Shown piece after piece: positions 4,917-11,817 of a stretch of 11,962 bases of DNA. The stretch is from CAMCXT01 sp046302715 (GTDB lineage: Bacteria; Bacteroidota; Bacteroidia; M30B66). The notes under the pieces were generated by a model. The model had not been told where the DNA came from and did not search any database. It saw only the letters and a program-made list of their open reading frames with translations. The stretch's first letter is position 1, and the number at the start of each line of letters is the position of its first letter. The position numbers and the translations under genes were made by a program. The stretch covers positions 1 through 11,962 of the forward strand of contig JBKCHQ010000170.1 of NCBI GenBank assembly GCA_046302715.1, read 5' to 3'.

Positions 4917-7224
4917 TCTAGTTTTTTGGCCCTTGACTTTCCCAACGGGTTTGGCCTGTTATGATTCGGGTAACTACGATTTAAGTTCCACCTCTGTTTT
5001 TATGCCCGAAATTTTAGAGGACAAAAGCTTCGATAATTACTTCTTAAGTATCAATGATTTTTACGCCAACTACGATGCATCGGGCGTCTATAATCATCGC
5101 CGAATGGCGGATACCTCCAGTTTAGCGCAACTTAATTTGAACGAATGGGTATCGTATTGGCCCGTTGACAATCCTTTGTTGCTCAATACTTTAGTTTACT
5201 CTTCAAGTACTAAAGATATTGATGGAATTTTAACCAAGCTAAAAGCGGTGCAAAAGGTTAACGGGTTGTATGCCCCCTTGTTTACCGATAATACTAAAAT
5301 AGGAGCATTAGAGTATTTAAAGTTGGCGAAGCAAATTGAAGGTGCTGTGAGTATAAATGAAAATGATTCATGGGAAGGCGCTGAATTAAATATCCCCGAA
5401 ATTAAGCGTTTGGCTGAGTTAGCCAAGGCACGCTACTTGAAAACACCGGATACGTTTTTGAAGATTCGCTACGGATATCAGTACATACGTTGTTGTTTTT
5501 TCGCAAACAACTTTTCGGGTGGGATACAGTTTTTTGACGCTAACTTTTTATTCACGCCCCAAGACGGACACATCTATTATCGTGCTTTGGGCTACAAGGC
5601 AGCATCGCTTTATAAATTGCGTCAATACGGCAAGGCAAATCTTATTTATGCTCGCATGTATGGGGCATACAATGCATTTAAAGATATCGTCATTCAAAGC
5701 TTTCATGTTCAAAACGAAGATGATTGGAGCCAAACGCTTTCTATGGCTGCAACAAATCGCGAAAAAGAACTTTTATGGCATCTTTTGGGAGTGTATGTCG
5801 ACCCCATCAGAGGGATGCGCGAAATTGCCGCAATCAATCCTCAATCCGATTTGTTGCCGCTGCTCATGGTTCGGGCGGTTAATATTGCCGAGAATAATGT
5901 TTTTCTTCAAAATTCAAATTCGGGTTACGATGGCTACGATAGCGAATATGTTGATGATGAAAAAACGGGTAAAGATCCAGGCAACTCATGGAAAAGCGTG
6001 CTGCGTGAAAATTTAGATGAACTTTATAATGTAATGGGATCTATCCGCTCCAAAAGAAGCAATGATAATGCGGCATGGAGCGTGGCACAAGGTTTTGTTA
6101 TGTTCTTAAAGGGCAATTACAATGGGTGTATTAATCAATCAAAAAGTGCGTTGAGTTTAAGTGGAACGAATCCTTTAGTGCGGGCACAGGCTGCTATTAA
6201 TATCATCATGGCTCGCAGTAAAACCATTTCAATTGTGGGCAGTGCAGAGGAAAATGAACTGTATAAATTATTAAATGACCTTTCGATAGCTGGGCAAAAG
6301 CCACTGCGGGCTAGCAATGCCGAGAGTTATGTTCTAACCGTAATGAGTAAAATTTATAAGATTCAAGGTAACCTAATGCTGGCCGAGCTGGCCCAACCGG
6401 GCATGACCCATTTCTTTAATGATGAACTTAAGATCAACCAAATTATCGACTTTCTGAAAATGGAGCAGAGTAATGTGCTGCACAATTATTTCAAAAAGAA
6501 ATACCCACATTCGCTGAACGAAATTTATGATATGTTGGCCATTACAAAAATTTACAAAGGCGATCTAATCGGGGCAAGAGCCGTTTACCTAGCCAATCCG
6601 GCAGCAGGCGCCTTAGTATTGGCAGGCAATCCTTTTTCTTCGCGTATTGTTGATTGTCACGACTGTGATCACAACATGCCGCAAAAAATAAAATTCACCA
6701 AAAAGCAATTTGTTGAAGAGTTAATCAGTCTAAAACAAAAAGCTGAGGACGTTTCGCAACCTCCAAAAGAACGTGCTAAAAATTACTTTACCTATGCAAA
6801 CGGCTTATACAACATGACATATTATGGCAATGCTCGCTTAGTATCGTCAAATGCTGTTGTGGATAGGTATGCTTATTATTCGCCGTATTTTCCTGAGGGG
6901 AATAGCAATACCGAGCCTTTTAAGCCATCCGGATACTTTGACTGCAAGCCTGCGTTGAATAATTATTTAAACGCCTTAAATCTTAATGCAAGCAAAGATT
7001 TTAATGCGGTTTGTGTTTGGATGGCGGCTAAATGCGAACATAATCTATGGTTGGAAACTTCATATAAAGATGGACAAAACGGCGATTTTAGTTCGGGTAT
7101 CTATTTTAAAAAGATGAGGAACGAATATAATGACACCCAATTCTACAACGATGTGATTAACGAATGTGGTTATTTTTGCCAGTATGTTCGTCCGGGCGAT
7201 TATACCTGCATCAAAAATCCATGA
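4876..7224 (+). CDS. Large exported alpha-helical (TPR-like) protein with DCHDCDH motif, function unknown
   Basis: 782-residue protein with a clear signal peptide (basic K4/K7, hydrophobic 8-24). Cleavage probably falls after GLA, just before C28. The sequence GLAC is close to a lipobox but lacks the usual residue at -3, so lipidation is uncertain. The N-terminal ~120 residues are rich in aromatics (NEWVSYW, then LVY). The middle (about 185-590) is mostly helical with TPR/Sel1-like spacing, for example IYYRALGYKAASLYKLRQYGKA and later GFVMFLKGNYNGCI. Near the C-terminus are VDCHDCDHN (592-600) and YANGLYNMTYYGNAR (640-654), probably the family's signature. A further Cys/His cluster follows (VCVWMAAKCEHN, then ECGYFC). 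The ATG lies inside the upstream gene (41-nt overlap, different frame), indicating translational coupling. I remember similar long proteins paired with DUF3142-like genes in Bacteroidota, but none with a known role. A large-complex scaffold or metal-binding role is speculative. Confidence 0.92.
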   Translation: MIQKLIKFALLLISLVFWPLTFPTGLACYDSGNYDLSSTSVFMPEILEDKSFDNYFLSINDFYANYDASGVYNHRRMADTSSLAQLNLNEWVSYWPVDNPLLLNTLVYSSSTKDIDGILTKLKAVQKVNGLYAPLFTDNTKIGALEYLKLAKQIEGAVSINENDSWEGAELNIPEIKRLAELAKARYLKTPDTFLKIRYGYQYIRCCFFANNFSGGIQFFDANFLFTPQDGHIYYRALGYKAASLYKLRQYGKANLIYARMYGAYNAFKDIVIQSFHVQNEDDWSQTLSMAATNREKELLWHLLGVYVDPIRGMREIAAINPQSDLLPLLMVRAVNIAENNVFLQNSNSGYDGYDSEYVDDEKTGKDPGNSWKSVLRENLDELYNVMGSIRSKRSNDNAAWSVAQGFVMFLKGNYNGCINQSKSALSLSGTNPLVRAQAAINIIMARSKTISIVGSAEENELYKLLNDLSIAGQKPLRASNAESYVLTVMSKIYKIQGNLMLAELAQPGMTHFFNDELKINQIIDFLKMEQSNVLHNYFKKKYPHSLNEIYDMLAITKIYKGDLIGARAVYLANPAAGALVLAGNPFSSRIVDCHDCDHNMPQKIKFTKKQFVEELISLKQKAEDVSQPPKERAKNYFTYANGLYNMTYYGNARLVSSNAVVDRYAYYSPYFPEGNSNTEPFKPSGYFDCKPALNNYLNALNLNASKDFNAVCVWMAAKCEHNLWLETSYKDGQNGDFSSGIYFKKMRNEYNDTQFYNDVINECGYFCQYVRPGDYTCIKNP

Positions 7225-7243
7225 TTAAGTAATCATGGATTTT
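7214..7243 (+). terminator. Terminator overlapping the stop codon of the 4876 gene
   Basis: A perfect 13-bp stem (7214-7226 with 7231-7243) has an AAGT loop and A-rich/T-rich arms that supply the terminal T-run (TTTT). The left arm contains the end of the coding sequence and its TGA stop (7222-7224). It closes the two-gene operon and separates it from the GNAT gene. Being symmetric, it could work in both directions. Confidence 0.8.
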
Positions 7244-7277
7244 ATCCCTACACGACGTAGGTTGTTTATAAATTGTT

Positions 7278-7285
7278 TTACTTTG
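7278..7285 (+). promoter_or_regulatory. Probable -7 box for the GNAT gene
   Basis: TTACTTTG at 7278-7285 matches TAnnTTTG at all but one fixed position and is followed by CA, common in these promoters. No convincing -33 element sits 19 nt upstream. The implied start near 7291 gives a ~58-nt leader to the ATG at 7349 and would exclude the upstream ATG at 7235. Confidence 0.4.
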
Positions 7286-7348
7286 CATCCGTATTTAAGT
7301 GCGTTAGAGGTAGGGCTAGAGAAAATTATTCATTATACAATTTATTTA

Positions 7349-7861
7349 ATGGAAGTTAAATTAAGAAACTGGCAGGTGTCTGATATACCTGCTTTGGTGA
7401 AACTTGGTGATAATTTAAATATTGCCAGAAATATGACCGACGGATTTCCGAGTCCTTATACCTGCGAATCGGCCGAACGATTCATTGCATTGGCATCGCA
7501 CGAGCAGCCCCGTAAAATACAGGCCATACTGTTTGATAATAAGGTATGCGGTTCTATTGGAATCTATCCTCAATTTGATATTTTTAAACTGAATGCCGAA
7601 TTGGCTTATTGGCTCGGCGAACCCTATTGGGGCAAAGGTATCATGAGCCAAGCCGTTCGTTTGATGTGCGATTATGCCTTCTCATCCTGGAAGCTTCAAA
7701 GAATTTATGCACGACCGTTTGGCCGAAATACGGCCTCGCAGCGCGTGCTCGAAAAGGCCGGGTTTACGCTTGAATATTCCTTACAGGATAATCTATTTAA
7801 AGACGGAAAACTCGAGGATGAGCTCTGTTATGGCTTGAGAAATCCGAATTTTAAAGTATAA
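7349..7861 (+). CDS. GNAT-family N-acetyltransferase (RimJ/RimL-like, 170 aa)
   Basis: Predicted cytoplasmic enzyme that transfers an acetyl group from acetyl-CoA to an amine; the substrate is unknown. From the start MEVKLRNWQVSD (a typical GNAT first strand) the protein shows VCGSIGIYP (strand 4), AELAYWLGEPYWGKGIMSQA (83-102) with the pyrophosphate-binding W-G-K-G-I turn (94-98), and motif B NTASQRVLEKAGF (127-139). This pattern is typical of the RimJ/RimL-type subfamily that modifies protein N-termini, antibiotics or small amines. The frame stays open upstream to an ATG at 7235. That longer start would lie inside the preceding terminator stem and add 38 residues without GNAT character, so I chose 7349. 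The gene is monocistronic, facing a convergent gene. Confidence 0.93.
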   Translation: MEVKLRNWQVSDIPALVKLGDNLNIARNMTDGFPSPYTCESAERFIALASHEQPRKIQAILFDNKVCGSIGIYPQFDIFKLNAELAYWLGEPYWGKGIMSQAVRLMCDYAFSSWKLQRIYARPFGRNTASQRVLEKAGFTLEYSLQDNLFKDGKLEDELCYGLRNPNFKV

Positions 7862-7873
7862 GATTTGAAATAA

Positions 7874-7907
7874 TTAGCCCCTGCAAACACAAGTTTACAG
7901 GGGCTAA
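7874..7907. terminator. Shared hairpin between convergent genes
   Basis: TTAGCCCCTG (7874-7883) pairs perfectly with CAGGGGCTAA (7898-7907). After one mismatch, AAAC (7885-7888) pairs with GTTT (7893-7896) around an ACAA loop. It lies 12 nt after the GNAT stop and 19 nt beyond the stop of the opposing gene, so it probably serves both. The only T-rich tail is a short one on the - strand side (TTATTTC). Confidence 0.72.
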
Positions 7908-7926
7908 GATGCACTATTGGCGGGAA

Positions 7927-9351
7927 TTATTCCTTAACCACTTTGTGCACCACTTTTTGATCGTTGCTGGAAACCGTTAAAAAGTAAATCCCCGATTGGA
8001 AATGCTCCAATGATAGTTCACGAATCATATTTACGTCGCTTTGAGTTAAATTTTCAAAATGAACTCTGCGGCCCGATAAATCTGTCAATTCCAAATTTAC
8101 ATCCCCCTCCATGGTGCTCAATAAATTAATATTTAAGCGCTCTTTTGCCGGGTTGGGCCAAATTTCTACAAGAAGCTCATCCTCCATAACTGCATTATCC
8201 GCCATTACACTTTCATCGGTACGAGCCAATGGTGTGCAATTTTGAAGACCAAATACGGCGTTTACGTCAAAACCATCACCTATACCGGGGAAATTGCAAA
8301 TGCCCTGAAAGGTAACATCGGTCAATTTTAAGTATGTAATAAAAGGCAAGCTGCCTAAATCTAATTTACCATCACGGCAAATTATATTACTACCTACTGA
8401 TTCGCCATTTCCTGCATCTTCGGCTAAAATTGCCAAATCGTAGAAGTTCTCCCCATCACATGAGCCTTGAACTTTTACTTTTTCTGGATAATTGCTGCAA
8501 GTTCGTGAAGAATTATCGTAAAATGAGGTTTCAAAAATCTGCACATCCGAGCCCGGTCCGTTAAAAATCGCATACGAGAAGGCTAATACTACACTGCCGC
8601 CGTTTCCTAAGGAAAAGAAATTATTGTTGGCAGATGTTGTAAACGCATCATTTGCGAATATGTTGGTTAAATTGGCAGGCAAGCCCAACATACGTGAAGG
8701 AATATCGCGCGCAGAAGGAACCGGTGTTCCAATCTCGGTCAATCCTTGTGTGGCTTGGGGATCGCCCAAAAAGCCTGTTGCAGCATAACGTGCCAAACCG
8801 GTTTCTGGCGGTAAGGAACATGTTTGGTAGCCAATTACACCGTCAATATCGTAGCCATCTCCGTCTGAAGCGTAATTATCGGGCGAAACATCTTTAATTT
8901 TTAAATATTTCACCCAAGGAAAACATCCCAATTCTAAATCACCGTTATGGCAAATAGGTTCGGTTTCGCTGGTAAGTTCAATCCAGTTGCATAGATCCTG
9001 AGATGCCCAAACCCTCGCTTTTTCAGGATATTGTGCACAGTTTAAATTCCACGTTGTTTCTACAATCGTAATGTCAGCACCTACACGGTTGCAAACTGGT
9101 GCCGAAAGTTCAACAACCACCTCGCCGCCCATACCGAGGCTGAAGAAATTAATAGGGCCAGATACATCGGTATTTTCGGGGGCGCCCAACATTTTTCCCG
9201 TGTCGGATCGGTTGGCATCAACCGGACTAATTAAATCTACCTTCGGCCCTTGGCTAACCGAAACAATACTACTGAGGTACGCTTGCGCGCTGCCCATCAC
9301 CGAGCAGCCGAGCACCATACCTATGCTTAAAAATTTGTTTACTGTTTTCAT
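7927..9351 (-). CDS. T9SS-secreted protein with two copies of a beta-rich domain (474 aa)
   Basis: Secreted protein of unknown role. Residues 1-24 from the chosen start are a signal peptide ending SAQA. Two homologous domains follow (about 35-178 and 201-372). Each contains the elements FFSLG.GG.VV, (V/Q)I.ET, YPEK..V, a C.(N/D)G.L.LG segment, YLK..DV, and a terminal GDG(Y/F)D(I/V) loop (DGDGYD 163-168; GDGFDV 358-363) followed by a C-terminal Cys. The acidic loop suggests Ca2+ binding. A T9SS type A sorting domain occupies ~393-474, with WPNPAKERLNINL, LTDLSGRRV and FQSGIYFLTV. The frame extends to an ATG at 9372, but a -7-like box sits only 2 nt above that codon. The second ATG (9351) gives a textbook signal peptide, so I preferred it. 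I recognise the repeat type from Bacteroidota surface proteins but know no biochemical role. Confidence 0.93.
   Translation of the reverse strand: MKTVNKFLSIGMVLGCSVMGSAQAYLSSIVSVSQGPKVDLISPVDANRSDTGKMLGAPENTDVSGPINFFSLGMGGEVVVELSAPVCNRVGADITIVETTWNLNCAQYPEKARVWASQDLCNWIELTSETEPICHNGDLELGCFPWVKYLKIKDVSPDNYASDGDGYDIDGVIGYQTCSLPPETGLARYAATGFLGDPQATQGLTEIGTPVPSARDIPSRMLGLPANLTNIFANDAFTTSANNNFFSLGNGGSVVLAFSYAIFNGPGSDVQIFETSFYDNSSRTCSNYPEKVKVQGSCDGENFYDLAILAEDAGNGESVGSNIICRDGKLDLGSLPFITYLKLTDVTFQGICNFPGIGDGFDVNAVFGLQNCTPLARTDESVMADNAVMEDELLVEIWPNPAKERLNINLLSTMEGDVNLELTDLSGRRVHFENLTQSDVNMIRELSLEHFQSGIYFLTVSSNDQKVVHKVVKE
8236..8751 (-). repeat. Second copy of the duplicated beta-rich domain
   Basis: Encodes residues ~201-372, ending GDGFDVNAVFGLQNC. 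It is longer than the first copy because of insertions before NNFFSLG and around LAEDAGNGESVGS. The two copies are diverged, so the duplication is old. Confidence 0.75.
8818..9249 (-). repeat. First copy of the duplicated beta-rich domain
   Basis: Encodes residues ~35-178 of the 474-aa protein, from the segment after the signal peptide through DGDGYDIDGVIGYQTC. It aligns by eye with the second copy along its whole length, including FFSLG.GG, ET, YPEK, LGCFPWVKYLK and the GDG.D loop. Confidence 0.75.
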
Positions 9352-9374
9352 AAAATGAGTGTTTAAATTCATCG

Positions 9375-9382
9375 CAAATTTC
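9375..9382 (-). promoter_or_regulatory. Candidate -7 box of the 7927-9351 gene
   Basis: On the - strand GAAATTTG (CAAATTTC at 9375-9382) matches TAnnTTTG except for the first base. No good -33 element is seen. Initiation would fall near 9369, inside the longer reading frame, supporting the ATG at 9351. The rest of 9383-9564 holds no ORF or strong hairpin that I can see. A weak AT-rich inverted pair near 9529-9550 is the only terminator-like element for the upstream gene. Confidence 0.35.
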
Positions 9383-9564
9383 AGTGCTGATGGAGGTTCT
9401 CATTATGATATGAATCACTTGATTTTATGATTGAAAGAGGAGCCTAATTCAAATCTTCTTAACGCATTATTATTAAATGCATTAGGATGTTAACCATGGA
9501 ATTGTATGATTAATAACAAGCTTAAACCTTTGACGGTTAAATCGCTGAAAATCAATAAAAAACG

Positions 9565-11664
9565 TTATTTTTTTACGGCCTTTATACTATATGTACTGCC
9601 ATCATTTAAATAAACTTGAAGAAGATAAATGCCAGCAATGTAAGGGGTGGCATCAATGGTATGTTTCGTGCCAGAAGCTATCCAACGACCGCTGATATCA
9701 TATAGCTGCCATTTCATTAAAGGTAGCGTTCTGTCGAGATTAAAGTAATTGTTTGTTGGATTGGGAAACAGCTTCAAAGGGGTGGAGGTGTTTTCTGCAT
9801 TATTACCTATTTGAGTAACAATATCTCCTGTACCGCGCCGAATTATAGTTTGATTTTGGCCTACCATCCAAATAGTTGCGGTATCGAGTGCGTGAACACC
9901 CCATCCCGCATACGCATAAGGAAATGTGATGTTAGTCCAACTTTCGCCTCTGTTTTGTGTGAAACTAACATCGCATGTAGCATTCGAAAAACTACCTACA
10001 GCAAAACAGGTGCTGTCGTTCGTGCAGTAAAAGTCGAAAACAGTTTGCAAACAGGTATTGCCGGCAGGGGTAAAAGTGCTTCCATTCGTGGTTCGATAAA
10101 CCGCACCTTCGTTACTTAATACATATCCCGTACTATCGTTTAAAAACCAAATTTGACGCGGACTGCCTATGCCATTTCCGCTCAGAAGCGTGAAAGAGCT
10201 GCCGCCATTGGTTGTTTTTCGTATTTGTCCGAATTCATCCAGAACATATCCTACATTGGCCGAGGGGAAATGCAAGTCCTTTAAATTTTGACTTACCCCA
10301 CTTAGGTTGATAGAACTAAAACTCGTACCGCCATTTGTACTTTTCCATAATTTACCGCTGTTGCCGCATGTGTATCCAATATTGCTGGTTGCGAAATGTA
10401 TAGCGTTTAAGGGGCCGTTTGCATCAAGTGTTTGTGTGCTAAACGAAGTGCCCCCGTTGCTGGTACTTATAATTTTACCGTCGGCAGTACAAATCAACAC
10501 TCGCGCAGCGCTAGTGATGGACATATCGTTAACATAGTCAAAATATGGCGCCGAGGTTTGGAGTTGCCAGTTGCTACCGTTGTTGGCGGTTTTAAGAACT
10601 TTGCCATTATCACCGGCTACCCATCCATTGCCTGAATTACCAATAAATCTAATTCGCCTGAAAGTGCTGTTACCTGATTCGGGGTTAGCATCGCTAAACG
10701 TAGCTGCATAATCGTTACTTATGCGTAGGCCTCCGGTAAGATTACCCACTACAGAATTTCCATTAGGAGAAAGTGCACCGCTTCGTAAATTACCGGTGTA
10801 AAAAGTTTGCGACCAAGTGGTGCCTCCATTCAATGTGCGATAAATGTAACCTCCTGCAAGTGCTATTCCTCGAAGCGAATCGGCAAAGTCGAAGCAGCGA
10901 ATGTATTCTGAAAGTTGCGGATTGCTTACCAGGCTCCAGTTCTGCCCGGCATTGGTTGTTCTAAAGATAGCATTGCCATTAGCTCCGGCAAAGCCAAGCG
11001 TATCATTCATAAAATACAGCGAATAGCAATTGGTGAAAAAGTAGCCAAAGTTTTGCGTCCAAGTTTGACCACCATCTACTGTTTTATACATTCCAAATGA
11101 GGACGTTCTGCCAATAAAGCCTGTGTCGTTATTGGTGAACCAAACACTTTGAAGACTGCCGTTAATGGATCCGTTAGATAGCTCCTGCCAGGTATTTCCT
11201 CCATCGTCGGTTCTAAGTACTTTCCCAATATTACCCACCATATATCCCACACTATCAGAAGGGAATTGCATGTCATTAACGCCAATAGCATTATTGGAAT
11301 AACTGAGTTGCCAATTTTCGCCGCCATCGGCAGTGCGGTAAAGCTCCAGTCCGGAATTATCGAAACTACCTGCCACCAGAATATTATCGTTATCAAATAC
11401 CCAAATGGCTTTAAGGTGCTTAAGCGTTTTTTGTTGTTTGATGGTCCACGTTTGTCCGTTATCATAACTCATAAGGAGCATACCTTCGTCACCAACGGCT
11501 ATAAATGTTTGATTGGATATAAATTTAACCTCGTTAATACTGTGCCCGCCGTAACGTGGATATTGCCAGGTGAAATCGGTATAATTCTGAGCCCAAGCAT
11601 CATTTTTTGAGCAAAAAAACAGCATGCAAAAAAACACTAAACAAGAGACATATGGTTTATTCAT
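9565..11664 (-). CDS. T9SS-secreted beta-propeller protein, Ycf48/BNR-like (699 aa)
   Basis: Secreted protein built of 13 repeats with the Ycf48/sialidase-like pattern G.(V/I)..T.(D/N)GG..W. From the chosen start, the closing aromatic falls at about W73, W118, W159, W202, W243, W284, F323, W366, F408, F449, F491, F531 and W576, a spacing of 39-45 residues. Each repeat also has a G(Y/F).(V/G)G strand, as in GYMVGNIGKV. Residues 1-25 are a signal peptide ending AWA before Q. Residues ~627-699 form a T9SS type A sorting domain, with LFPNPTNNYFNL, LYDISGRW and IAGIYLLQVYL. Thirteen blades would suit two propellers. No sialidase catalytic residues are identifiable, so a binding or structural role is likelier than hydrolysis. 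ATGs also occur at 11697 and 11679 in frame; 11664 gives the most typical signal peptide. No clear promoter was found upstream. Confidence 0.93.
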   Translation of the reverse strand: MNKPYVSCLVFFCMLFFCSKNDAWAQNYTDFTWQYPRYGGHSINEVKFISNQTFIAVGDEGMLLMSYDNGQTWTIKQQKTLKHLKAIWVFDNDNILVAGSFDNSGLELYRTADGGENWQLSYSNNAIGVNDMQFPSDSVGYMVGNIGKVLRTDDGGNTWQELSNGSINGSLQSVWFTNNDTGFIGRTSSFGMYKTVDGGQTWTQNFGYFFTNCYSLYFMNDTLGFAGANGNAIFRTTNAGQNWSLVSNPQLSEYIRCFDFADSLRGIALAGGYIYRTLNGGTTWSQTFYTGNLRSGALSPNGNSVVGNLTGGLRISNDYAATFSDANPESGNSTFRRIRFIGNSGNGWVAGDNGKVLKTANNGSNWQLQTSAPYFDYVNDMSITSAARVLICTADGKIISTSNGGTSFSTQTLDANGPLNAIHFATSNIGYTCGNSGKLWKSTNGGTSFSSINLSGVSQNLKDLHFPSANVGYVLDEFGQIRKTTNGGSSFTLLSGNGIGSPRQIWFLNDSTGYVLSNEGAVYRTTNGSTFTPAGNTCLQTVFDFYCTNDSTCFAVGSFSNATCDVSFTQNRGESWTNITFPYAYAGWGVHALDTATIWMVGQNQTIIRRGTGDIVTQIGNNAENTSTPLKLFPNPTNNYFNLDRTLPLMKWQLYDISGRWIASGTKHTIDATPYIAGIYLLQVYLNDGSTYSIKAVKK
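9898..11520 (-). repeat. Thirteen ~42-residue beta-propeller repeats
   Basis: Protein-level tandem repeats each closing with (D/N)GG..(W/F). The N-terminal units mostly use DGG..W (RTADGGENW, RTDDGGNTW, KTVDGGQTW). Four consecutive later units use NGG/NGS..F (TSNGGTSF, STNGGTSF, TTNGGSSF, TTNGSTF). The unit at F323 is degenerate (ISNDYAATF). Confidence 0.82.
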
Positions 11665-11750
11665 CAAGCTAAATAGCATTGGAAAACGGTTCAACATAGG
11701 TGAGAATTAAAATCATTAAATTCTTCCCTTTTATCGCATTACGCGTTACT

Positions 11751-11790
11751 AAAAACTTAAGACGAAGGTATTGAAATTACTTATCTTAAA
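11751..11790 (-). terminator. Weak terminator-like hairpin after the edge ORF
   Basis: Read on the - strand, TTAAGA pairs with TCTTAA (11757-11762 and 11784-11789) across a 21-nt loop and is followed by GTTTTTAG. It sits ~28 nt below the stop of the partial ORF at the window edge. The stem is short, so this is only suggestive. The remaining 11665-11817 stretch contains the leader of the propeller gene and no ORF. Confidence 0.25.
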
Positions 11791-11817
11791 AGCGAATAAA
11801 GCATACAAATATGTAGC

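Noticed and set aside
4876..4962. Lipoprotein signal at the N-terminus of the TPR-like protein
   Set aside because: The residues before Cys28 are GLA, lacking the Leu/Val usually found at -3, so I call only a general signal peptide and leave lipidation open.
5519..6016. 165-codon + strand ORF inside the TPR-like gene
   Set aside because: It lies wholly within a clearly coding frame. Its composition (many Met, Cys, Phe and Ile) is typical of a frame-shifted shadow.
7235..7348. N-terminal extension of the GNAT protein from the ATG at 7235
   Set aside because: The extension would begin inside a terminator stem, precede a plausible promoter box, and adds residues outside the GNAT fold.
11076..11465. 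129-codon - strand ORF within the propeller gene
   Set aside because: It is a shadow of the propeller repeats in another frame. The regular repeat pattern is only in the main frame.
9565..11520. Sialidase (catalytic BNR) activity for the propeller protein
   Set aside because: Only the repeat pattern is shared. No catalytic Arg triad, FRIP motif or Tyr/Glu pair could be identified, and this architecture is common in non-enzymatic Ycf48-like proteins.
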